Below are positions 1 through 10,071 of a stretch of DNA of 64,000 bases, one piece after another. The stretch lies in the NCBI GenBank assembly GCA_029204225.1, contig CM055111.1:43464815-43528814 (forward strand). The letters run 5' to 3'. The translations under genes were made by a program, and so were the position numbers. Below the pieces are notes generated by a model that had not been told where the DNA came from, did no database searches, and worked only from the letters and a program-made list of their open reading frames with translations. Every line of letters starts with the position of its first letter. Position 1 is the first letter of the stretch. The DNA is from Diphasiastrum complanatum. Taxonomy: Eukaryota > Streptophyta > Lycopodiopsida > Lycopodiales > Lycopodiaceae.

Positions 1-941
1 CATGATAACCGGTATCCTTGAGTCTAAAGGTGATGAGAGGACCTGAGTGCAATCCTCGTATAACTGAGCTCGCTGGATGTACGTGATAAGCTGGAAGGCA
101 GCCTCAATCTGAATAGGGGGGGTGGCAAACTCCGCAAGGATGATCTCATGGGGAACCGAGGGCTTTGCTCGGATCATGCGAGCCAACATGGTGGTCTGTA
201 AGCGTGAAATGCTGGACCAGTGTGAAGATGATAATCCTATGCACCGTGCACCATATCTCTGCGGCATACAAGGCTGAGGGGGTGACGATGGTGTCAAACA
301 GTCTGCACTTACTCGGAGCATCTCGAATAGACTTACGGAAGCAGAATCTCTCCAGCTGGACTAGGGAAGAGTGGCCCTTCCCAAGTCTAGAAGTAGCCGC
401 TTGTCTCATACTGAAGGTAGGACCAGAGAAGAGCACGCCCAGGTAAGTGTATGAAGAAACCACCTCTAGGGATTGTCCATCGAAGGTAAGCTCCTGGCGC
501 TGCATGAAGGCCCGAGAGGTATTGAAGACCATAACTTTGGTCTTCGAGAGGTTCACCCCTAAACCCCACTGAGTACAAAAAGTGTGTAAACAGTCCAACT
601 GTCTCTGTAATCCCTCTCTGGTATGAGAGACTAATACCACATCATCCGCATAGAGAAGGATGGCAATCAAAACGTCTCCCAGCCGACAACCGTCCCCACC
701 ACACTGAGAGATGACCTACTCTAGCTCGTCAATATATAATCCAAAGAGAATTGGTGAGATAGAGCATCCCTGCTTAACCCAATAGTACTCCAGATCTGCT
801 CAGAAATGCCACTACCATGACGAAAGCAACCCAAAACCCTCTCATAGAGAACCATGACGGCTAGAATAATATCTGTAGAGAAACCTAAGTCTCGGAGTCT
901 CTGGATAAGTAAAGAGCGTGGAACAGAATCAAAGGCTTTCC

Positions 942-948
<7 letters not shown>
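1..948 (-). mobile_element. LINE-1: 5'-truncated LINE, reverse transcriptase C-terminal half
   Basis: Read on the minus strand this is a non-LTR reverse transcriptase. The fragment opens at 948 with the F-R-K-A-F-D-S block (finger/palm), continues through an I-D-E-L-E block and the catalytic LLYADDVVLV motif (near 650), and then the thumb with NLSKTKVMVFNT and SYTYLGVLFSG. The longest open stretch is 146-670. A TAG at 716-718 replaces the CAG found in the sister copy at 58 kb, and there is a frameshift near 775. The copy is a close relative of the LINE at 58.1-59.4 kb. Its 3' part lies beyond base 1; its 5' end stops at the (GA)n tract. Pseudogene, not a host gene. Confidence 0.9.

Positions 949-1014
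<66 letters not shown>
949..1014. repeat. (GA)n microsatellite
   Basis: Nearly perfect (AG)n of about 65 bases. It separates the 5'-truncated end of the LINE on its left from a hAT terminal relic on its right. A comparable GA tract lies near the same end of the intact hAT (25556-25588), so this tract may belong to the hAT relic and have served as the LINE's target. Confidence 0.95.
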
Positions 1015-1017
<3 letters not shown>

Positions 1018-1299
1018 GGAGAATTTTGGGGCATTATGTTTTTTTATTAATTTTTTATATTAAAAGGAGCAATAACGTAAACGTGGGAGTTAATGCACCT
1101 AAACTAGACCATCCTGCTCCCGAAACATTCGGCAAACTACACAGTAATAATGCTCTTAATTACAGCTTTCATCTGACACCCATATTGCCCAAAAACAAAA
1201 CCAAAAACTAAAAATTAAAAAAAAAACGTTTTTGAAATTTTTTGGAACATTTCCGAAACATGTTTCTGAACCGCATTTCAGAAATGCGCTGCATCTATG
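1015..1299 (+). mobile_element. hAT-family terminal relic (right end)
   Basis: Bases about 1108-1195 match the subterminal region of the intact hAT at 25805-25890: both carry ACCATCCTGC, TCGGCAAACTACACA, AGCTTTCATCTGA and ACCCATATTGC in the same order and spacing. The relic ends at 1299 with CTGCATCTATG. Reverse-complemented this gives CATAGATGCAGCGC, close to the CATAGTTGCAGCG terminus of the 21.4 kb element. No transposase sequence remains. The 8 bases after it (ctttcata) would be the target duplication, but the left end is not present. Confidence 0.7.
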
Positions 1300-2195
1300 C
1301 TTTCATATATCACAGCCAATCTATAAAGTCCCGGATGGTGAACAAACCAACCCAACCAATCCTAGATCACTCTAGCAGCATGTAGCTACCAATCACAAAA
1401 TCAAGCATACACTAGTGAGAGCCCAATAGGTATACTCATACCCTCCAAGGCCCATGCACCACTAGTAGTGCACTATGACACCTGACTGGACACCTTTGCA
1501 GCCTATCTGGGCCACGTCATCCAGTTCCCCAATGACTCACTAATAGACCCATACAAATCCACCATCATGAGTTTAGGCCTACAACCATTAACTATGACCT
1601 TATACACATAAGGGCCCCAATTCCATTATAGTCACAATTAACTTACGGGTTGTTGGTCTACTGATCCCTAGCGTAGACACGCTACCCGAGACCAGTCGTG
1701 GGCATGACACAATCTAATGACAGCCTTGACCTTATCTCCATCCTATTAAAGTTAAGCTAAATATACACTAAGGTCTAAAATTAGGTTTCTGGCTCGAATA
1801 CTCTTGAAACACGTGGATTTGCGCAAGTCTTAACAGTCATATGGATTAGTATGGCATGGATTTGCCCTAATACCCGGTACCATCGTTTGACTGTACTAGC
1901 CAACTCTAATACCCTTGAACTCAGCTCAAGTAGTATGTGACTTGTCATAAGAGTTAACAAAACAGCAAGAATGATCGATACAATCACCACAATACAGCAT
2001 CAAGTACTTCAAGACAAAAAGAACAAGATTGCTCGCCAACACTAACTTATTACCAAGTACAAAGAAAGCAACTTAAGTACTCAACATGGGCTCGTAAAAG
2101 AATTGGCCCGATAACTCTAGAACTAAGCAAAACGTGTTACCGTCGAACTTAGAAAGTAACCGTAAAGAAATTACATGTTGATTATTGCTAATTTA
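1300..2195. other. No gene recognised; possible copia 3' LTR relic
   Basis: AT-rich DNA without a convincing reading frame or RNA gene. By position it may hold the decayed 3' LTR of the minus-strand copia relic on its right, but no second LTR copy is available for comparison. The 69-codon frame at 1781-1990 shows no family resemblance. Confidence 0.4.
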
Positions 2196-2215
2196 ACTCT
2201 CTCCCTCAGTAATCA
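2196..2215 (-). other. Probable polypurine tract of copia-1
   Basis: Minus strand reads ACTGAGGGAGAGAG just downstream of the end of the copia RNase H, the usual place for the plus-strand primer of a Ty1/copia element. It is bracketed by a 10-base inverted repeat (ATGTTGATTA / TAATCAACAT). Moderate support only, since the adjoining LTR cannot be confirmed. Confidence 0.45.
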
Positions 2216-2309
2216 ACATCTCACTTAGTCTATGATTTATGCTATTCATGGAACATACCTCCATGATAGTATCACACTTTAGTATTGACAAGTATTTTTA
2301 AAAAAAAAC

Positions 2310-3757
2310 GTTTTTACATAACTATTTCTATGCCAAGCTTAGCTCTAAAAGTCTCAAACTTGTCTTTACTTAAGGCTTTTGTGAATATGTCAGCAAGTTG
2401 CAACATTGTAGAGCAATGCGTAACACTAATATCTTTGATTGTAACTTCTCACGCACAAAGTGATATTTTACTTCAATGTGTTTAGCTCTTGTGTGAAAGA
2501 AGGAGAACTTAATGCTTTATACTCAGCTTCTGTCGATGAAAGAGAAATAGTGTCTTGCTTCTTACTAGACCATGAAAAACAGCCATTTCCAAAGTTGAAA
2601 GCATACCCAATAGTTGACTTTCTATCATCTACATTGCCAACCCAATCAGCGTCAACATACCCTTGCAATCTAGGTAAAGCATTTTTCCTTCTATAAACCA
2701 AGCCAAAGTTGGGTGTGCCTTTTACGTACCTCAAGATTCTCTTCGCTGCTTTCCAATGACCTAATGTAGGTGACGACATGAATTGACTGATTAAGTTCAC
2801 AACATAGCAAATATCAGGGCGAGTGGTCGTAAGATAGATTAAGCTTCCAACTAGTTGACGAAATAATGTAGCATCAACTTGATCACTATCATCAATGTGA
2901 GACAACTTCTTACCAACTTCACATGGAGTCATGGATGGCTTACACTCTGTCATATGGAATCTCTCTAGAATCTCCCAAAAATATTTGCTTTGACATAGCT
3001 TGATGTCGTTGATGTTCTGCCATACTTCAACTCCCAAGCAATAATGCATAAGATCTAAATCTGTCGTTTCAAATTGCTTGCACAAATTGGCTTTGATAGA
3101 GTGAATGAGATTCTCATCATTGCCCGTAATAATTATGTCATCAACATATAGTACAATTAAGGCAATGTTGTCAACGTTTATAAGAACATAAATATTTGGA
3201 TCTGAACTTGTTCTTATAAACTTGTGAGAGAGAAAGTAATAGTCAATACGTCCATACCATGCACATGGCGCTTGCTTGAGACCATAAAGTGTTTTGTGTA
3301 GCTTGCATACCTTATCTTCGCGTCCCTTCGCAACAAAGCCCTGTGGTTGGAACATATATACTTCCTCCTCTAGGTCACCATTCAAGAATGCAGATTTCAC
3401 ATCCATTTGGTGGATCTTCCACCCGAAATAGGATGGTAAGGCAACAACTAGCCGTAGCGTACGCCACTTGGCCACTAGAGCAAAGGTCTTCTCATAGTCG
3501 ATCCCCTTAATTTTCTCATAGCCTTTTACCACTAGGCGTGCCTTATGCTTTACGATCGTGCCATCCGCATGAAACTTCGTTCTATACACCCATTTGTTGT
3601 CAATGGGTTTCTTTCCAAGTGGAAGGTCAACCAACTCCCACGTATCATGCCTATGGATCGATTCCATCTCCTCCTCCATTGCCCTTTGCCACTCTTTGAG
3701 ATCCTTTGCTTCATCAATTTCTTGAATGTCTACATGTGATGCTTTCCCATTCCACAT
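2310..3757 (-). pseudogene. copia-1 reverse transcriptase and RNase H
   Basis: A 429-codon frame (2468-3757) holds a Ty1/copia reverse transcriptase: KKPIDNKWVYRTKF at the N-terminus, HQMDVKSAFLNGDLEEEVYM in the palm, LYGLKQAPCAWYGRID, then the catalytic LYVDDIIITGN. RNase H follows with DADWVGNVDDRKSTIGYAF and SSTEAEYKALS. After 2468 the frame shifts and part of RNase H is missing, but the end is recognisable (KYHFVREKL, then QKP and a TAG where copia has ALS). Integrase, normally encoded just upstream, is absent. No expression expected. Confidence 0.92.
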
Positions 3758-3933
3758 CCTTCACATATGGAGTGGTAATCATCCTGCAATGCTAGTAATC
3801 CATTCACCATCTTCAATTTTGCCATCAATCTCAGAATTCCATAATTCAAATGGCCCATTCTTCTATGCCATAGTTCTAATTGAGATGTTGTTGAGGTGGC
3901 TAAGCCGTACTCTCCTGGTTTTGCAGCATCCAA
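3730..3933 (-). pseudogene. copia-1 GAG-pre-integrase domain
   Basis: The 67 residues match the zinc-binding domain in front of copia integrases: LWHRRMGHLNYGILRLM supplies the two histidines and CEGCGMGKHH the two cysteines. The frame then hits TAG at once, and the reverse transcriptase begins in another frame within about 25 bases. The roughly 300-residue integrase core expected between these domains has been deleted, so this copy could not integrate by its own enzyme. Confidence 0.85.
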
Positions 3934-3957
3934 CTTGTAAAGACCACAGTTACTATC

Positions 3958-4311
3958 TCAATACCCCTTTGCCACCACTTTATAGTTGTGATCCATATCC
4001 TTCATCAGACACTCATCTTTTACAGACTCAACTTTCAAATGTTGATTTGCCATCACACCAACAGAAAGCAAACTCTTCTTGAGTCCAGGAACATAAAGCA
4101 CGTTGGGGATATTCTTGACCTTACTGTCAGGAAACTGCACATGTACATTGTCGACACCTTGAATTTGGCATTCCTCCCCATTGGCCTGTGTGACCTTGTC
4201 CCCATCATGGATTGGTGAAAAGTTTTCGAACCAATCACGTTTCCCAGTCATATGCCTCGTGGCGCCTGAATCAGTAAACCACCTGGCACCATCATCTACC
4301 TGGGATGCCAA
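3958..4311 (-). pseudogene. copia-1 aspartic protease
   Basis: The retropepsin-like block has the catalytic D-S-G in WFTDSGATRHMTG, followed by NVLYVPGLKKSLLSVG, the strongly conserved copia segment after the protease. It lies between the gag zinc knuckle and the GAG-pre-integrase domain, the normal copia order. The frame is open for 117 codons but is separated by stops from the domains on either side. Confidence 0.88.
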
Positions 4312-4379
4312 TGCTGATGAGAAGACACTATCATCTTCTCCGTCATCTTCAGCGATATTGACCTATTGCTTCACTTTTC

Positions 4380-4722
4380 CCTGTTTATGTCAACTTATTT
4401 CTTATAACATTCACGTGCCCAATGACCAGGTTTGTGGCAATAGTAACATTTACCTTTCTTCTTCTTTTTCGGCTTTGATGACGACTCTCCCTCATCTTCA
4501 TCATCCTTGCCCTTCCTAGAAACCCTTTTCCAACCTTTTTGTTTGTTCTTGGCCAACAATGCTTGATCCTCCTGTGGGGCTTGCCTTGACTTTACTACCT
4601 CTCATCATTGCTCCTCCTGCAACATGATTCCATGCAAATCTTCAAAGGTAGGCAATCTCTTCCTCGAGGCAATACCACTTACAAACATTTGTAGGCCTTG
4701 TGCAGAGACATATGAGTCTTCC
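4380..4722 (-). pseudogene. copia-1 gag C-terminus with CCHC zinc knuckle
   Basis: On the minus strand the segment reads LPTFEDLHGIMLQ, then a basic linker, then CYYCHKPGHWARECYKK, a CX2CX4HX4C nucleocapsid knuckle (about 4390-4450). Upstream gag is readable to about 4722 and then ends abruptly at the LINE starting near 4725. The rest of gag, the primer site and the 5' LTR were not found on the far side of that LINE. Confidence 0.8.
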
Positions 4723-4724
4723 AC

Positions 4725-7700
4725 ACACCCACTTCCGCACATTTCTGGTTTTCAGTGGATTTCTGCTCCACGACCCATACTACAGGGCAGGATACTTCTG
4801 GCCTCTAGTGGAGTTGCATGTTTGTACAGGTCGGTGTATACTCCTTCTATTCGGTTGGTGTCTTAGGATACTTATGGCCGTTACGTGTGGCTTCAGATTA
4901 CTGCATCTTCAGGCCCTTTCTGACGGCGTTGCTAGACTCTCTCTACAAGGTTACATATTGCCGCCAGCTGAGTTCTATGCTGACACACTCTCTCTTCATC
5001 CGTTGGATACCTCTTATGCACGTTATTCTCAGGACTCATTAGCGACGGAACAACATTTTGGGGAACAGCTTCTGAGGTTGGCTCAAGCACACGGTCTCAT
5101 TATCCTTAACAGTCTTCTTCAGTGGCTATCCTCCTCTACGTATACTTGCCACCCATTTGGTGGCGGTCACAGCGTAGTGGACTATTTCATTGCATCTCCT
5201 GCTTTATTGCCCCGCCTGGCATCCTTCACCATCTCTACCCCGGTCCTCGCTGATCACTCTCTGCTCTACCTCTCCTTCTCCCCAGCGCCAAGTCCACCTT
5301 CCCTCTTTGTTCAACCCACCCGCTATCGTATACCTCCTCATCAATTCCAGGCCTATGTTGCCAACGTCTCTCGTCTTCTCGACCACTTTCCTTCCTCCTC
5401 TAATGTCACTACCCAAGCCTCCTTTTTAACACACGCCCTGACTACTGTCGCTCATGCCATTGCGCCCCCTCGCCGCTTCTCTTCTCATCGTCGTACCCAT
5501 AATAAATGGTATGACAACGACTGTTCTTTCTTCCAGAAATATGTCGAGTTCCTCAAATTCTCCAATTCTACACTTTCTTCTTCCGCAGAAAAGCAGCTTC
5601 GTTCCCTTCTCCGCCCTACTTTTCTTCTCGTTCCTCCTACCTCCTTCGGTCTCTCCACTCTGCTTCCTTGGCTACTTTTTGGAAGATCTTTCTTCATAAG
5701 CCCCTATCCATTGCACCCATCCCTCTTCAATCCTGGGTCGACTATGCAACCAACCTATATGCAACTACTCACCCTTCCATCTCTCTTTCTTCTCGTCCTA
5801 CCCACGGTGACCTCTTTGCTCCTGACATGGTTGAAGCCACCATCTGGAAACTCAAGAACAATCGTACGTCTGACATTGACCTCCTTTCAGCCGAGCTCCT
5901 AAAACCAGTTGCCAAACTCGCCTCCCCTTTCCTGGCCCGCTGTTTCAACTGCTCTGTCATTGATGGTTTACCCATACATTGGGCCACCAATGTCCTTCAC
6001 CCCATTCTTAAAGCAGGCGATGCCATGAATGTCCACAACTATCGCACTATTATGATTGGTCATACCATGGCCAAGTGCTATGCCACTATTAGGCAAAGCA
6101 TATGGGCAAGAAGGTATTTGCTTGTTTCGTTGATCTCTCTAAGGCCTTTGATATTGTTCCCCATCATCTTTTGATCAGCAGACTACGTCAACTTGGCTTT
6201 TCTGACTCTATTCTCGCGGCAGTGGTTGCTCTGTAGAGAGTTCTAGTACGTCTTCGGCTGGGTACTGATTTATCTTCTCCCATCCGTAGCACTCTTGGTG
6301 TCAAGCAAGGCTGTCCGCTGTCCGCTGTCCCCTCCGCTGTTTGCAATTTATATTGATGATCTTGAGCGCCTCATTCGTGAAGAAAGTGGAGATGGTTGCT
6401 CGCTGGCTCATTTGCTCATCCCCATTCTGCTTTATGCTGATGACATTGTTCTGCTTTCTCCCTCACCAAAAGGGTTGTAGTGTCACTTACAGGTCTTACA
6501 TCGGTTTTGTGTTGCTTGGGGTCTCTCTGTTAACTTAAAAAAGACGAAGATCATGATTTTCAACATCAATCGACAAAGCCTTCACAATTATCAAGTCTTC
6601 TATGACGGCCACGAAGTTGACATTGTTGCCTCTTATACTTACTTGAGAGTCCTGTTTACTGCGCCCCATCTTGGTTTCCGCCAAGCTGCACTTGCTCACA
6701 TTTCCTCCGGTCTTTCAACATTGGTCCAATACGAGCATGGTTGTACAACGAATCATATTTTTGATCCCGCTACTAGATGCCAGTTGTTTCACACACGGGT
6801 GGTTCCAGCAGTGATGTATGCCTCCGAGATCTGGTTGCCAGGACTTTCTCTTCGGGACTAGGTAGGCATTTCCCGCATTCAGGCTACTATGCTAGGTCGC
6901 ATGATACGTGTACCACCCCTCATAATATCCTATGTGTTGAGTTTGCTACTCCTCCGATCATCCTTAAGGGCTTTTTCCACCTTATTCTTTTTCTTCAGCA
7001 GATTCAATAGATTCGTGCATCTCATCCGGATAGATACATAGTTGTTGCGGTTACTTCTTCACGTGTTTTAGCTGATTCCCATGCCGAGCTCTCATGGTAC
7101 CAGCAGGCATCTAATCTCTTACGACATCTGGGCATCTCTATCATGGATCTTCCTCGTGGTACGCATTCATATGTCCGAGGTTATTTATTCCGTCGATATA
7201 TGCAACAAACTTGGAGCTCCCTCCCACCTTCCCGCATTCGACTGAGCTATTACCAGACACACTTCCTCTCTCTGGATCCTTCTGGTTTGCCATTGTTGCC
7301 GCTCTATCTCTCACAGCCCCTATCACATGGCCTGCGCTATCGTCTTGGGCAGTTGCGCATTTCCTCTCATCAGCTTGCTATTGAGGCCGGTCGTGCATGG
7401 GATATCCCCCGGGAGCGTCGTCTATGTCGCTTGTGCTCGTTGCAGGAGGTGGAAGATGAAGCCCATTTCCTCCTCAGATGTCCATGGTATTGTGAGATAT
7501 GGGGGAGGTATTATTGTCTCTTTTGTGATGGCCCGCATACACTTCGCAGTTTTGTCTCCTATCCTGATGCTCATTGCTTGGGACATCTTGTTCGTGAGAT
7601 GCTTACTCTCCGTCAGTCTCATCTACATGTACCAGATCACCTGGGGTTAGACTCCCAGCAGCTGTTTCTCACTGGCTTCTTTCGGACTCGAGCACATGCT

Positions 7701-8098
7701 GATGACTCCGATGATGAGATTCCTATCCATGTGCCAACGCAGAAAAAGCCCAGATGTAGTCGCCACTTACCTCCATCAGGGCCCACTTTACACTCCACTC
7801 AGTGGACACTTCACACTTACTTTAGCTGATATGTACTTATTCTCCACCTGGCCCGGGTTGTGGGCATTGGTACTTTTTCTGTAGTTCTTATGTTATACCT
7901 AGCCCGGGTTGTGGGCTTATTTCACTTATGCTTTGTTCTACTTTCATTCGTAGCTAGTTTATAGCATTTTACGGCCACGTCCTCCTATGGATGATGCTCC
8001 CACTGTTGCTTGTACATATTTTCTTTTTGGTCTTATGCACCCACGGGTGCCCAAAAGACGTTAATAAAGCTTTCTTTCTTTCTTCTCTCTCTCTCTCT
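4725..8098 (+). mobile_element. LINE-2: near-complete dead LINE with hairpin and (CT)n tail
   Basis: An APE-type non-LTR element, fragmented by stops and frameshifts. Endonuclease comes first (SSGVACLY near 4800, GGGHSVVDYFIAS near 5160-5195). Reverse transcriptase follows from about 5690: ATIWKLKNNRTSDIDLLSAE, then FVDLSKAFDIVPH near 6130, GVKQGCPLS near 6300, LLYADDIVLLSPS near 6435 and SYTYLRVLF near 6640. The C-terminal region (7143-7829) ends with a CX2CX7HX4C knuckle, CRLCSLQEVEDEAHFLLRC. The 3' UTR ends in a hairpin (8030-8059), AATAAA (8063-8068) and a (CT)-rich tail. The element's extreme 5' end is missing at the copia junction. Confidence 0.9.
8030..8059 (+). other. LINE 3'-terminal hairpin (copy 2)
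   Basis: Outer stem GTCTT/AAGAC, inner stem GCACC/GGTGC with a CACG loop, directly before TTAATAAAG and the (CT)n tail. Other copies keep both stems with different bases (see findings), which suggests an RNA element recognised by the LINE reverse transcriptase. Confidence 0.75.
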
Positions 8099-8394
8099 AA
8101 GTTTTATTGCATACAAGAAGTGTATCTCTTATCATGTATGTGATCTTTATCATGTACTATAATCAAGCTTTCAATCTTATGTGGATCCTTTTTATTTTAG
8201 AAAGCATGGAAAGCAAGATCATGATGCGTAGTAAATTGCTAGTTCAATAGTTTTGCATCTTACATTGACACTTTTAGGGTGTCCTTAGTGTTTGAAACTT
8301 TCATAACACACACCACAGAAAATTAAGCTCTACATTATAGATAAAACAAAATACAGAATCCTAGAGCAACATAATATACAATGCCATAGCTTAC

Positions 8395-8491
8395 TTTGTG
8401 TTTATTTTAGAAGATCGAACGCTATTGTTAGCTGGTGCAACTTGAAAATAAGCCACCTCCGTGCAAACTTGATACCACCATGGTCGATCAG
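8395..8491 (-). CDS. S28 serine protease (EDA2-like), internal exon
   Basis: The exon encodes ADRPWWYQVCTEVAYFQVAP followed by a NNSVRSSKINT-like stretch, a signature of plant S28 peptidases (Pro-X carboxypeptidase/EDA2 group). Its acceptor is TTTCAG at 8492 onwards and its donor AA|GTAAGC at 8394. The phase agrees exactly: the exon at 29130-29241 ends one base into a codon and this one supplies CT, giving Ala before Asp-Arg-Pro-Trp-Trp. It ends two bases into a codon, so at least one more exon is needed; none was found between 1 and 8394. The final part of the family, with the SQDPW aspartate and CGHG histidine, should lie left of the window. Confidence 0.9.
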
Positions 8492-8499
8492 CTGAAATT

Positions 8500-10070
8500 C
8501 CAGATGATGATAATTTGAATTCAGTTGCCAATGGATGAAAAATGCATGGAAAGAAAATCTACTTCAAAAAAAAAAAAATTGATATGTTTGTGATCATCTT
8601 TCACTAAAAAAGCCATATGTACAATGCACATGCAAGTTGACCTACACCACAAAGTAAGTGTTCAATATTGGTGAAGCATTAACATTTTACTTAATCCTGT
8701 CAAAATTTGATCTACAAATTCTAGATAGGAGTTAACTAATCATATTAGACTAAGAAAAATCTGAATATAGAGCAATGAGTAACGCTCTATACAATGGAAT
8801 GAATCTATGGTGGGGCGCCATCATACTTAAATACTTTCTCTATAGCTTGTGAAAAGCAAAAGCTAAAGGTAAAAAACTGATTGCTATTATTGCTAATTAT
8901 TTTGGGTAAAGACCCATAATGAATTACTAAGTAATAAAACCAAGCTCTATCCTAGACCTAGTGCGCCCACCTACATGGAACAACTAGATTGACTAAGATT
9001 TACTAAAAATAGATTTGGCCCCTATAATGCATGCAAGCATGGCCAATCAAACATTAGGGGACCAAATAAACATTAATTTCTAACAAATCTTATATACTAT
9101 TGTTTCAAAATCATTTCGCTTTGCAACTTTACAACCACAAAATGCTATAGAAAAAGACTTTCCCCTTCAAGTCGTAGAGATCGATTCAGGACCTGACACG
9201 ACTTATCACAAATAGTATTGTTCCCTTGAGATAGTTACTAGCATCCTTTCAAGAATGCATTTGAGAGCAATAGCAAAAACATCACTCACACAAGCTTCAA
9301 ACGGGTTAACACTACCATCAACATCCGATCACTAGATTCTAACACTATCCCCACATTAACACTATTTGCAAAAGTAATTAACACTACATAAGCATCAAAT
9401 TCATGTTAACACTACTCTTAATCACAGGAATGCAAGGAGGCATCATGCATCTACATTAAGCTCTCTAAACATGGATTAACACTACCAAAGAAACATAAAG
9501 CAAGCATGAAAAATCCGACAAAATCAAAAGGATGAGAGAGAGCCAAGTTAGAAGCATGGATGTTCACAATGAGACTTCGGCAGAATCTCCTCCTCTTGAT
9601 TAAACATGAGAAATGAGTACAGGAGGTGCCTTTTTATGGTTGAGATAGGCCCTCACCTCTTAATCTTATTGGTTTGCCTATGTGGCACATGTCATTCTTC
9701 TATTGGCTAGCCTAGGTGCTACCCATGTGAAGTTCATGTGATCCTCACGTGACACTGCCACCTAAGCATATGCCATATTAACTTGACTCTGGCCTCTTCT
9801 ACTCTATTTTTATTCCAATGGGCCAAGTCTTCTATCATATCTTGATTCAACTATACTATTTACATGTGCTCATTGGGGTGGGCTTACACTCGCAAGAGGC
9901 CATCTACCCTCACAGTTATTCATAATTTATTACATCTTTTGATGCGTGGACTCCGCGGTCATGAGGATGTGGCAGAAAGACCGGGTACGCACCTTCCAAC
10001 CATCCTGTCGTTGTCCGAGTTGTAAATTTCATGTCCCATGACCCACCAAGCATCACCGCTCTATAATATA
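8500..10070. other. Intronic DNA, no gene recognised
   Basis: No coding frame or RNA gene. TTAACACTA recurs about six times between 9303 and 9485. On the minus strand, 9620-9650 carries a TATA-like CATAAAAAGG near an AGGAGGAGATTC stretch, which could be a decayed LTR promoter but has no partner repeat. Confidence 0.4.
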
Positions 10071-10071
10071 A

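Noticed and set aside
854-1063. Plus-strand frame with a long Arg/Glu repeat
   Set aside because: Produced by reading through the (GA)n tract between a LINE and a hAT relic.
1781-1990. 69-codon minus frame as a protease 3' exon
   Set aside because: No SQDPW or CGHG motif and no suitable splice borders in phase with the exon at 8395-8491.
5204-5699. Minus-strand frames opposite LINE-2
   Set aside because: Shadows of the sense LINE reading frames.
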